Positions 16,268 to 24,743 of a DNA stretch of 64,000 nucleotides are shown one piece after another. Source of the DNA: Paenibacillus eucommiae (GTDB lineage Bacteria > Bacillota > Bacilli > Paenibacillales > NBRC-103111); contig NZ_JAGGLB010000005.1 of NCBI RefSeq assembly GCF_017874215.1, forward strand, positions 186,001 to 250,000, read 5' to 3'. The notes below the pieces were generated by a model. The model saw only the letters and a program-made list of their open reading frames with translations. It had not been told where the DNA came from and searched no databases. The position numbers and the translations under genes were made by a program. How positions within the stretch are numbered: the stretch's first letter is position 1; each line of letters opens with the position of its first letter.

Positions 16268-17020
16268 ATGACTCGTCTTACTAATAAAGTGGCGATTATT
16301 ACCGGAGCTGGAAGTGGTATGGGGCGTGAAGAAGCGCTTTTGTTCGCGAAAGAGGGCGCCAAGGTTGTGGCCACAGATATCAATGAAGCCGCGGTGCAAG
16401 CTATTGTGGAGGAAATTGAAGCTATAGGTGGTCAGGCTTCAGCCTATGCACACAATGTCGCTTCAGAGGAAGATTGGATTAAGGTTGTGGAGGATACAAT
16501 TAAGACTTATGGCAAAGTGGATGTCTTGGTCAACAATGCCGGTATTTCTCTTGCAGCAGGACTGGTCGATACGACGATTGAACAATGGAATAAAGTAATA
16601 AATATTAACTTGACCAGCACCTTCCTCGGAATGAAGCATGTCATTCCCCATATGCAGGCAAACAATGGCGGCTCAATCGTCAATATTTCATCGATCGCGG
16701 GTCTGACCGGCAGCAGTGGAGCAGGCGCCTATACGGCTTCCAAAGGTGGTGTCCGTATGCTAAGCAAAGCGGCTGCAGTCGATTATGGCAAAGACCATAT
16801 TCGTGTTAATTCGGTGCACCCAGGCTTTATAGAAACGCCGATGAGCTCGGAATTTGTAAATAATAAACAGATGCTGCAATGGTTTCTATCTCAGACGGCA
16901 TTGCCGAGAGTCGGACGTGCATCGGAAGTGGCTGAAGCCGTCCTTTTCCTGGCTTCTGATGAATCTGCGTATATCACGGGGATCGAATTGCCTGTGGATG
17001 GTGGCGTTACAGCTAAATAA
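16268..17020 (+). CDS. Classical short-chain dehydrogenase/reductase
   Basis: The product has 250 residues, the standard length of a classical SDR. It shows the cofactor motif TGAGSGMG (about 12-19), NNAGIS near residue 90, the catalytic Ser in NISSIAG, and YTASKGG (Tyr and Lys of the YxxxK pair) near residue 155. It ends PVDGGVTAK, as is usual. An acidic residue after the second strand (VATDINE) suggests NAD preference. AAAGGAGG precedes the ATG. It probably oxidises an alcohol or reduces a ketone under control of the divergent TetR-type regulator. The substrate is not deducible. Confidence 0.92.
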   Translation: MTRLTNKVAIITGAGSGMGREEALLFAKEGAKVVATDINEAAVQAIVEEIEAIGGQASAYAHNVASEEDWIKVVEDTIKTYGKVDVLVNNAGISLAAGLVDTTIEQWNKVININLTSTFLGMKHVIPHMQANNGGSIVNISSIAGLTGSSGAGAYTASKGGVRMLSKAAAVDYGKDHIRVNSVHPGFIETPMSSEFVNNKQMLQWFLSQTALPRVGRASEVAEAVLFLASDESAYITGIELPVDGGVTAK

Positions 17021-17076
17021 GGTCGGAACTGCGTGGTCGCCGCGGTGCCGTTCTTGATGATCGGTATAAGGAGTAG

Positions 17077-17103
17077 AGATCCCTTGGCAAGCCGAGAGGA
17101 TCT
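17077..17103 (+). terminator. Probable terminator after the SDR gene
   Basis: AGATCC pairs with GGATCT and an inner CTTGGC pairs with GCCGAG, with one bulged A. It is followed by TATTTGCC, a weak T tract. Confidence 0.5.
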
Positions 17104-17245
17104 TATTTGCCGTACACTAGGTTTCGATAGCGACAATCCCTCTGTTTCCTAGATCGGAACGACTAGTAATTAGTGCTAATATTCATAGTTTTTATCATAT
17201 AAGTTACGATATAATATTTGTATAGTTAATAGGAGCGGGTACAAC

Positions 17246-17281
17246 ATGCACTTCCGGGGGAAGAGGGATAAAGATGTATAA
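17246..17281 (+). other. Eleven-codon leader frame overlapping the YesN-type start
   Basis: GGAG at 17232-17235 is ten bases before ATG 17246, which opens a frame reading MHFRGKRDKDV and stops at 17279-17281, overlapping the regulator's ATG at 17274. The regulator's own site (AGAGGGA) lies inside this frame. It could couple or modulate translation, or be incidental. Confidence 0.35.
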
Positions 17282-18836
17282 AGTATTGATTGCGGATGAT
17301 GAACCGTTAGTGATTCATGGCTTGAGTAAACAAATAGATTGGGAATCATTGAACATGGAAATAACGGGTACGGCGACAAACGGTCAGGATATACTTTCTA
17401 TGCTTGCTCATAATCCAGCACATCTTCTCATAACCGATATCTGTATGCCGCGTATGGATGGACTTACATTAATCTCCAGAGCAAAGCTCATTAACCCCTC
17501 TTTGCGCTGCATCATCATTAGTGCTTTTAACGAATTTGAATATGTTAAAAAGGCTCTGCAAATGGGTGTAGAGAACTATTTGTTAAAGCCTATTAATCAA
17601 AGCGAACTTTTCGATACGTTATCAAAAACCTTGGAAAATCTGGTACATGATCAAATGGTGGTTTCCGTAGAATCCTTAGATATATTGGCTTTTCGTACTA
17701 ACATTTTGGACCGTTGGGTAAATGGTACCATTCAGGATTTCGAATTGTTTGAAAGGGCAGATTTGCTCCAAATCAACCTCTCCGCCCCAGACTATACGGT
17801 TTGTGTGCTAGATGTGATTCATCTGAAGCAAATGGAATTGAAATACAAATTTTCGTCTTTATTATTTGAAATTTGCCGTGACATTCTATGCCCATCCTTT
17901 AGTGGAGAATGTTTTATTGATGCTAGCTCCAGAGTTGTGATTATTTGGCATGGAGAATCCCGTGGGTTGATTCAAGATGAACTCGGTTCTTACCTGTTTA
18001 AAATATTTGAAGAAGCTAATAGTAAGGGGATAAAGGTTTTCTCTGCTGTCAGCCCCATAATAAATACTTTCGCAAGCGTTAGTTCCGGCTACGCATCTGC
18101 GATAGCGTTCCTTGATTACCATTTTGTTGATCCTGCTGCTACCACCGTTTTTTGCAAAGATTTCCTCGATCCTCAGTGTGTGTCGCTCGCTGAAACTCAT
18201 ACGATACTCATGCAGTTCACTGAGGCTTTGAAAGAAGGAAAACTTCAACAGGCGCAGTTAATTGCCGAAAAATATTTCCTGATTTATTCTGGTTACCCCT
18301 TTCCGGAGATGCGAAGCGGCATTCTGCCATTGGTGCTATCTCTTATTCGAGCAATGATTGAATCGGGGCGATTATCTGATCCGCTTTCCGCTGAAGTCAC
18401 AAAACAGCTTTCGAACTTTGCGAGAATAGACTCAACGGATAGTCTGGAAAAATGGTTATCACGAACCATTGATGATTCAATCCATGTGATTCGTGAGCGG
18501 AAGGGGGCATTACATATATTGGTTCATCTCACGTTAGAGCTGGTGAACAATAAGTACGATACGGAGCTTTCCCTGAAAACACTCGCTACTAGTTTTAATG
18601 TGAGTTCGGCTTACCTTGGGCAGCTTTTTAAAGAAGAAACGGATAAGTACTTCAATGATTATCTCATGCAGGTACGCTTGCAGGCATCGAGGGTCTTGCT
18701 ATTGGAATCGAACCTCAAAATAGGTGAGATCGTACGCCGGATCGGGATCCCTAACCAAAGTTATTTCAATCGCGTGTTTAAGAAAATGTATGGCATTTCG
18801 CCCATGGAGTTTCGTCGGCAAGACCTGAACAAGTAG
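17274..18836 (+). CDS. YesN-type response regulator (receiver plus AraC-type HTH)
   Basis: The product has 520 residues. The N-terminal receiver domain has the acidic pair at Asp8-Asp9, phospho-acceptor Asp55 in LLITDICMPRMDG, and Lys in LLKPI near 105. A poorly conserved middle of about 290 residues follows. The last 100 residues hold two AraC-type helix-turn-helix motifs (LKTLATSFNVSSAYLGQLFK, then IGEIVRRIGIPNQSYFNRVF). This is the layout of Firmicute YesN regulators of polysaccharide and sugar uptake genes. Its natural partner is the YesM-type kinase, which converges on it two bases away. The target is probably the ABC operon at 20.8-24.5 kb. Confidence 0.9.
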   Translation: MYKVLIADDEPLVIHGLSKQIDWESLNMEITGTATNGQDILSMLAHNPAHLLITDICMPRMDGLTLISRAKLINPSLRCIIISAFNEFEYVKKALQMGVENYLLKPINQSELFDTLSKTLENLVHDQMVVSVESLDILAFRTNILDRWVNGTIQDFELFERADLLQINLSAPDYTVCVLDVIHLKQMELKYKFSSLLFEICRDILCPSFSGECFIDASSRVVIIWHGESRGLIQDELGSYLFKIFEEANSKGIKVFSAVSPIINTFASVSSGYASAIAFLDYHFVDPAATTVFCKDFLDPQCVSLAETHTILMQFTEALKEGKLQQAQLIAEKYFLIYSGYPFPEMRSGILPLVLSLIRAMIESGRLSDPLSAEVTKQLSNFARIDSTDSLEKWLSRTIDDSIHVIRERKGALHILVHLTLELVNNKYDTELSLKTLATSFNVSSAYLGQLFKEETDKYFNDYLMQVRLQASRVLLLESNLKIGEIVRRIGIPNQSYFNRVFKKMYGISPMEFRRQDLNK

Positions 18837-18838
18837 TC

Positions 18839-20680
18839 CTATAAATCGCCATGATTTTTGATCGTGCTGAGATTGCGATCCAGCTCTTCGCAAGTCATGG
18901 CTTTGATCCGGACAATGACCCGCGTCTCGCAGTTTTCCTCACTCTCAAGCCAAAGACCGTAGGGATTGCCATATACAAGGTAAATCCGCTCATGCACATT
19001 AGATAATCCATAACTGGATTCGGTCTTGGAATCAACAGCTTTAAGAAGGTTCTGTATGTGTTCGAGACGGCTTTTATTCATTCCCAACCCGTTGTCTTCA
19101 AAGATAAAACAAATATCACCGTCCTGCAGGAAGCCACGGATTATAAATCGGTTGCTCTCATTGTTATCGCGGATTCCATGGACAAAATAGTTTTCTATAA
19201 TCGGCTGAAGCAGATTTTTTGGGATACCATATTCCATCATCTGTGGTTCAATATTGATTTCATACTCTAAATTGCTGGCATAACGCAGAGAAAGTATGCT
19301 TAAGTACATGCCGCACATGTTTATTTCCTTGCGAATGGTAATGAATGTATGATCTCTGACTATGCTGCGGTACAGGTGTGCTAGAAGCATAATCATCTCT
19401 GCTACATCGTTGTTACCATCATCAATAGCTTTTATGCGAATGGCCTCCAATGTGTTATACAAAAAATGCGGATTGATGCCGGCCTGCAGGGCATTCAGCT
19501 CGGCATTTTTTTTTCTGATTTCATTGATATATTCTCGGTTTATGGTTGCCTGAAGCTCATCGCACATCGAATTAAATCGCGCTACAATTTCAGTAAATTC
19601 ATCATTTCCAACATATATCGGAATCCGATAAGATAAATTATTGGAACTTACGCGCTTCATTCCTAAGATCACCGCATTCACACGTCGGGAAACGAAGGTT
19701 CCGGCTATAGAATAAAGTATGGCGCAGACGAATGCCATAGCAGTGAAGACTCCATAAATCAGGAATCGGATACTAGCATTTTTTTGATCAATCTCCGCTT
19801 TTGGAACGAGGTTAGCGGCAATATAATTTCGATTCTCATTTGCAATAGTTTGGATATAATACGGTTTATCATTGATGGATGCCGAATGAACACCCGATTG
19901 CAATAATTTTAACAGGGGGAATGTTACACGCCCATATTGCGAGTTGGAATCTAGAATGATTTCACCGTTATTTGTCACGATAACAAACCGTCCCTGTGTT
20001 TTTCCGTTGTACTCCTGAAGTATAGCTTCCAATGCCTGAGTGTTATAGGTAACAAGGAGCTGTCCTGCATTGCGGTTAATTTCTTTGGTTCCTAGTGTTC
20101 CCGATATCCCATAAACTTTCTGTGATAGAGAACCACTTTCGATGTTTTGCGTTCCGAATATGTATCGGCCTGCAGTCTTCTGCTTTAGTTGATTGAAAAA
20201 AGGAAAATCTTCGCCTACCCGATCAATAAACTTATTGTTGCTATTATACACATACTGAATGTCGGTCAAGGTTTTATAGATCAGAATCAAAGAAATATCT
20301 CTATCTTGAACAGCAATATCCTGCATGACTTTCACGATTTTCTGTTTGGTAAATGGATCATTCTCATATTTATCATCGGATGTCGATTCCAACATCATAC
20401 TGAGGGCATTATGTGTTTCTGCTGAATCATATAGCGTATAAACAAGATTGGAAAAATTGTCATGCTTTCTATTATAGAAACTGAATACGGCACTCAGCGC
20501 ATCCCTGCTCTGCTGAAGTTGTTTCACTGTGTCCAGCTCTGATGCATAACGGCTCGCTAAAAATGCCAATAAATAAGCAACCAGCAAAAAAATCAACGTA
20601 TTGTACAGCATAAGACGATTATAAAAACGAAGACGGAACAAATTGCGTAAATTGTAGGGGATATCTCTTAATAATTTCAT
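18839..20680 (-). CDS. YesM-type sensor histidine kinase
   Basis: The product has 613 residues. A membrane segment at about 20-43 is followed by an extracellular sensor of about 250 residues, a second membrane segment near 290-312, and a HAMP linker. The His-kinase core has the YesM-type phospho-acceptor GINPHFLYNTLEAIR, and the ATPase domain has IIENYFVHG (N box), FEDNGLGM and SYGLSNVHERI (G boxes). AAGGATGA precedes the ATG. It is transcribed in the same direction as, and downstream of, the transporter genes, with a possible terminator between. Its pair, the YesN-type gene, points the opposite way. It should sense an extracellular sugar signal. Confidence 0.9.
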   Translation of the reverse strand: MKLLRDIPYNLRNLFRLRFYNRLMLYNTLIFLLVAYLLAFLASRYASELDTVKQLQQSRDALSAVFSFYNRKHDNFSNLVYTLYDSAETHNALSMMLESTSDDKYENDPFTKQKIVKVMQDIAVQDRDISLILIYKTLTDIQYVYNSNNKFIDRVGEDFPFFNQLKQKTAGRYIFGTQNIESGSLSQKVYGISGTLGTKEINRNAGQLLVTYNTQALEAILQEYNGKTQGRFVIVTNNGEIILDSNSQYGRVTFPLLKLLQSGVHSASINDKPYYIQTIANENRNYIAANLVPKAEIDQKNASIRFLIYGVFTAMAFVCAILYSIAGTFVSRRVNAVILGMKRVSSNNLSYRIPIYVGNDEFTEIVARFNSMCDELQATINREYINEIRKKNAELNALQAGINPHFLYNTLEAIRIKAIDDGNNDVAEMIMLLAHLYRSIVRDHTFITIRKEINMCGMYLSILSLRYASNLEYEINIEPQMMEYGIPKNLLQPIIENYFVHGIRDNNESNRFIIRGFLQDGDICFIFEDNGLGMNKSRLEHIQNLLKAVDSKTESSYGLSNVHERIYLVYGNPYGLWLESEENCETRVIVRIKAMTCEELDRNLSTIKNHGDL

Positions 20681-20755
20681 CTTGACTCATCCTTTTGATC
20701 TGAATCAGTAAGTAAAACATATTCATTTTCTGTACAGATAAACTAATACAGGTTA

Positions 20756-20785
20756 AAGCAGGCTGCGCAAATGCGAACCTGCTTC
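20756..20785 (-). terminator. Possible terminator between the solute-binding gene and the kinase gene
   Basis: On the minus strand GAAGCAGG pairs with CCTGCTTT, with an inner GCA/TGC pairing, and the T content afterwards is moderate. It would attenuate rather than fully stop read-through into the kinase gene. Confidence 0.4.
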
Positions 20786-20806
20786 TTAGGAACTTTAAAC
20801 ATATAT

Positions 20807-22540
20807 TTATTTGGTGTAATTCTTCTCAAGCTCCCGGGCAATTTTCCAGTTCTCGTTGGTAGCATCAATTATTTTCTGGAGACCTATCTCATTTGACTTT
20901 TTCACCATATCATCAATATACTCTTGAAATTCTGCATCGTTTTTAGCAAAGATAGCGAGCCATGAATTGGTCTTAACGACATCGCCGATTCTGGTTTTCA
21001 AAGCTTCCAGATCATTAGTGAGAGGCGGAACCAATTTCTCCGCAGGATTCACTGTCACGAATAAGTCCTCGGCTTTCACCATTTCGACTGCTGACTTATA
21101 ACCGGTTATGGACTGCCAATCTTTCAATAGATTGCTCGGTTGACGATTCAGGGTTGTATCCCAGTACTGATAGCTAATGGTCTGATGGGTTGAAGGATCG
21201 ATAACAGCGCCTGTAAGTGCAGCGCTATTGAATAATGAGGAGGCATCCGATAGTTTTCCACCACCCGGCATATCTTTTTTGTTGTCAATAATGTCCCAGC
21301 CTGCGTCTGTTATAGCAGCTTGACCCTCAGCGTCAACATCCCATAAGACACCTTTGGGTCCATTATATAAAAGCTGATTACCTTCTAAGGAATAAATGAA
21401 ATCTAGAAATTTCAATGCTGCTTCGAGATTTTTGGTCGATTTGCTTATCCCATACGGATAGGGATCGCCAAGTGAATTATCAGTCGTGATCCGTATTTTG
21501 TTTTCCTTAGTGAATACAGGTTGTAAACCTATTGGGGGATTTGCATTGGCATGTTCAGGAGTATTGAAATTAGCTGCCCACCAAGCCCAAGGTGAGAATA
21601 ACACCCTGCCATTTTTAAGCTTCTCTGTTGCATTAGCGAAGTTCTGAGTCAATGAGTCTGGATCTAAAAGTCCCATTTGATTAGCCGTATAATAAAATTT
21701 CAAAAAACGAAGATATTCACTGCCTGGCGCAAAAATACTCGTAAGCTCACCTGTAGCTATATTCTCCCCTACAAATGGTAATATAGCAGGATCACCTGTA
21801 TTAATGCCATTAACTGAATAATTAGCTAATCGCATCGAGGTTGTGTCCCAGTCCTTCCATAAACTGAAGCCGTACACCTTTTGTCCGTCCTTGTTCTTAG
21901 GCTCTAAGTCCTGCATTTTTTTCAGTAAGGGCAGGTAGTCTTCGAATTTTTCCAAGACGGGCATACCAAGCTGCTTGTAAAGATCCCAACGAATGTAGGG
22001 TGAATTGTTTAAGTCATTACCTAGAGGATAGGGACCTATAAAGGATGGAACAAGATAGGCATTCCCGGTACCGTTGCTGAAGGCATCACGATAATATTTG
22101 AGTCCTGCTTGAGCGTATTTTGCAACGTTGGGCAACTTATCCATATGCTCATCAAGGTTCACCAGCAAGCCTGCATCAACTGCATCTACAAATTGTTTTT
22201 GACTAAAAAAACGAACGATATCTGGCAATTCTCCGCCGGCCATAAGTGCTTGTAGCTTTAGCCCCGCTTGGTCGCCTGTTGGAATCATTTCAAATTGTAC
22301 GCCTACCTTTTCCTTGAGAATATCAGCCCACCAGCCTTGAAACGTCCCTGAAAATTGGCCTCCATCCGCGAACCCCTGTAAAGTCACAACTTCCGCGTGG
22401 GTAGGTGCAGTTGTTCCATTTGTTGCAGGGCTCGATGTGGTTGTTGCTGATTTTGAGCAGCTGCTGAAAACGACCGCCATGGTCAACACCATCGCGACAA
22501 TGGAGAATTTGTGGAATTTGCCAATTGTTCTTTTTTTCAT
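20807..22540 (-). CDS. Extracellular sugar-binding lipoprotein of an ABC transporter
   Basis: The product has 577 residues. The N-terminus has a positively charged start (MKKRTIGKF), a hydrophobic stretch and the lipobox-like VVFSSCSKS, so the mature protein is tethered by a lipid on Cys28. A Thr/Ser-rich linker precedes a large two-lobed type 1 solute-binding domain of the LplA kind, longer than maltose-binding proteins and typical of Paenibacillus oligosaccharide uptake. GGGAGG precedes the ATG. It is last of the three transporter genes and lies next to the YesM-type kinase. No ATPase gene is present; such systems usually borrow a shared MsmK/MsmX-type ATPase, which is family knowledge. Confidence 0.9.
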   Translation of the reverse strand: MKKRTIGKFHKFSIVAMVLTMAVVFSSCSKSATTTSSPATNGTTAPTHAEVVTLQGFADGGQFSGTFQGWWADILKEKVGVQFEMIPTGDQAGLKLQALMAGGELPDIVRFFSQKQFVDAVDAGLLVNLDEHMDKLPNVAKYAQAGLKYYRDAFSNGTGNAYLVPSFIGPYPLGNDLNNSPYIRWDLYKQLGMPVLEKFEDYLPLLKKMQDLEPKNKDGQKVYGFSLWKDWDTTSMRLANYSVNGINTGDPAILPFVGENIATGELTSIFAPGSEYLRFLKFYYTANQMGLLDPDSLTQNFANATEKLKNGRVLFSPWAWWAANFNTPEHANANPPIGLQPVFTKENKIRITTDNSLGDPYPYGISKSTKNLEAALKFLDFIYSLEGNQLLYNGPKGVLWDVDAEGQAAITDAGWDIIDNKKDMPGGGKLSDASSLFNSAALTGAVIDPSTHQTISYQYWDTTLNRQPSNLLKDWQSITGYKSAVEMVKAEDLFVTVNPAEKLVPPLTNDLEALKTRIGDVVKTNSWLAIFAKNDAEFQEYIDDMVKKSNEIGLQKIIDATNENWKIARELEKNYTK

Positions 22541-22642
22541 TGTTTCTTTCCTCCCTAGGTTTCGTTATATATTTGTAATTAGCGTCAGAAATCTGCCGTA
22601 ATAATTACCGAACCCATTGAAATTGTTCAAATCATAAGAATG

Positions 22643-23548
22643 TCACCCTTTTACGGCACCGAGTAAGATACCTTTAATGAAAAATCGCTGCAGGAACGGA
22701 TATACTAACATAATGGGCAGAACTACAACGATGGAAATAGTCATTCGAATGGAGATTGGGGTTAATTCAAATGGATTGACGCTAGGATGTGTCGATGTTT
22801 TTAATGCTTCTGCTATGACATTGACTTGATTCAGATATTGATATAACAAAAATTGGAGTGTAAAGAGCTTGGATGATCTTATAAGGAACAGGGTATCCAT
22901 AAAGGAATTCCACTGTGCTACGCTTGCAAACACAGCAATTGTAGCCAATATCGGTGCTGATAATGGCAAAATAATTTTACTAAAGCGAACCATATAACCT
23001 GCACCATCAATCTGAGCCGATTCTTCTAAGGAGGCGGGGAGTGACTCTACGTAGGTCTTGAATAGGATCACGTAGAAACCAGATACAACGGTTGGAAGGA
23101 TATACGCCCAAAAGTTGTTGATCATGCCTAAGTTTTTCATCATAATGAACCATGGAATGATGCCTGCATTAAAGTACAAGCTTATGATAACAAACCGATA
23201 CCAAAACTTGCGCATCCAATATTCTTTTCTGGAATATGCATATCCAAGAAAAGCAGAACCGATCAATGTCAGAAGTGTTCCAATGATGGTACGGGAAATA
23301 GAGATAAACGCCGCTTGACCTAGTCCTGGAAGACTGAAAATCTCAGCATAATTTTTCAGATGAATGCCTTTAGGAATGAGTAATATTTTACCTGTAGCTG
23401 CCAAATAATTATCACTGATAGTGTTAATAAACATATAATAGAATGGGAATATACAGATTAATGTAAATAATATGAAAAATCCAATGTTTATGATATTAAA
23501 GATAGTACTGCCAACGGTTCTTTTTTCGCGAATCATGGTAGCTGCCAC
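22643..23548 (-). CDS. Carbohydrate ABC permease, LplC/YtcP type
   Basis: The product has 301 residues and six predicted membrane segments. The inner-membrane permease loop EESAQIDGAGYMVRFSKIILPLSAP is the EAA motif that docks on the ATPase. ILFKTYVESLPASLEE precedes it, as in YtcP/LplC proteins, and it ends FFIKGILLGAVKG, a standard C-terminus of this subfamily. The GTG at 23548 is used here; an ATG at 23536 is an alternative. It lies 12 bp downstream of the other permease gene. The pair forms the membrane channel for the sugar captured by the 20807 lipoprotein. Confidence 0.92.
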   Translation of the reverse strand: MAATMIREKRTVGSTIFNIINIGFFILFTLICIFPFYYMFINTISDNYLAATGKILLIPKGIHLKNYAEIFSLPGLGQAAFISISRTIIGTLLTLIGSAFLGYAYSRKEYWMRKFWYRFVIISLYFNAGIIPWFIMMKNLGMINNFWAYILPTVVSGFYVILFKTYVESLPASLEESAQIDGAGYMVRFSKIILPLSAPILATIAVFASVAQWNSFMDTLFLIRSSKLFTLQFLLYQYLNQVNVIAEALKTSTHPSVNPFELTPISIRMTISIVVVLPIMLVYPFLQRFFIKGILLGAVKG

Positions 23549-23560
23549 ATCCTATATAAT

Positions 23561-24517
23561 TTAGATAATCGATTCTTTACGTATAATCTTGGACATTCCA
23601 TTCGCAAATAACAACAATGCCACACTAACCACTGTTTTCAGAATACTTACCACGGTAGCATATGAAATTCCGTTCCCAACAATCCCCTGATTAAAGACGT
23701 AGAGATCTAGCACCTCGATATTCTCTTTATTTAATGGATTTTGGAATACAAAATATTGATCAAACCCATTGTTTATAAAATTGGCAATTTGCAACAGAAG
23801 AAGCACAAAATATGTAGGTAATAAACCAGGAACCGTGATATGCCAGATCTTGTGGAACCTTCCAGCGCCGTCTACCGTAGCAGCTTCATACATCTCAGGA
23901 TCTATGGAAGCGATTGCAGCCAAATAAATAATAGCGCCCCATCCTAGTCCTTTCCAAGTGGAATAAGCCAACATAGTTAACCAGACATGATCATTAGAGG
24001 CGAGAAAATTGATTTCGGTATCCATCACATGTGTTGCTACCAATAAACGATTAATAAATCCGTCTCCCACGGAGAACATCGCAAATGCCAATGAATATAC
24101 CAGAACCCAGCTGATAAAATTAGGTAGAGTAGTTAATGTCTGTACAAGACCTTTTAAACGTTTCGCTTTAACCTCCATTAGAAATATCGCGAAGATCGCT
24201 GGTAGCGGGGATGTCAGTATTCCGAGAAAACTCATGGCAAATGTATTCTTCAACACACGAAAGATCTCTTCCAACAAGTAATGACTACTCACCAATTCGA
24301 TAAAATGTTTAAAACCAACAAATGTCGTGTTTTGTAATTTCATTCCAGCACGATAATCGTAAAGTGAATAGATCCATCCATACAAGGGAAGATATGAAAA
24401 CATGAACAATAATACCAAAAACGGTAAGGTTAGCAGAAAAAGACGAAAACCTTGTTTTTGTGAACTTGCTGTTAATTTAGCCTTTGCTGTTTGTGAAGTT
24501 ATTGTTACCTTGGCTAT
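23561..24517 (-). CDS. Carbohydrate ABC permease, LplB/YteP type, probable non-standard start
   Basis: The permease core is clear: FSYLPLYGWIYSLYDYRAG near the N-terminus, then six membrane segments, then the EAA loop MYEAATVDGAGRFHKIWHITVPG. No ATG, GTG or TTG lies near a ribosome site at the N-terminus expected for the family. The nearest usual start is a TTG at 24418, without any site, and it cuts off the usual first 30 residues. A good AAGGAG at 24527-24532 is followed in frame by ATT, ATT and ATA (24523-24515), then by a normal N-terminal extension. I place the start at ATA 24517 (318 residues). A base-call error is possible. Confidence 0.8.
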   Translation of the reverse strand: MAKVTITSQTAKAKLTASSQKQGFRLFLLTLPFLVLLFMFSYLPLYGWIYSLYDYRAGMKLQNTTFVGFKHFIELVSSHYLLEEIFRVLKNTFAMSFLGILTSPLPAIFAIFLMEVKAKRLKGLVQTLTTLPNFISWVLVYSLAFAMFSVGDGFINRLLVATHVMDTEINFLASNDHVWLTMLAYSTWKGLGWGAIIYLAAIASIDPEMYEAATVDGAGRFHKIWHITVPGLLPTYFVLLLLQIANFINNGFDQYFVFQNPLNKENIEVLDLYVFNQGIVGNGISYATVVSILKTVVSVALLLFANGMSKIIRKESII

Positions 24518-24743
24518 AATAATCTACTCCTTTATAATAATGAAGAATGCGGTTACATATTTGTGTCTTCACTCCCCTTAACGTAAGTTTTTTAACTTGC
24601 AAGCTTATAATACAAAAATAGTATCAACAGGTATATAATAAAAATTTTGATTATTAATACTATTTATAAGTTGTTTTGAATTTGTAAAAAAAAGAATTCG
24701 ATATGGCGATTAACCAAATAGAATCCTTTAATATCGTCTAGCT

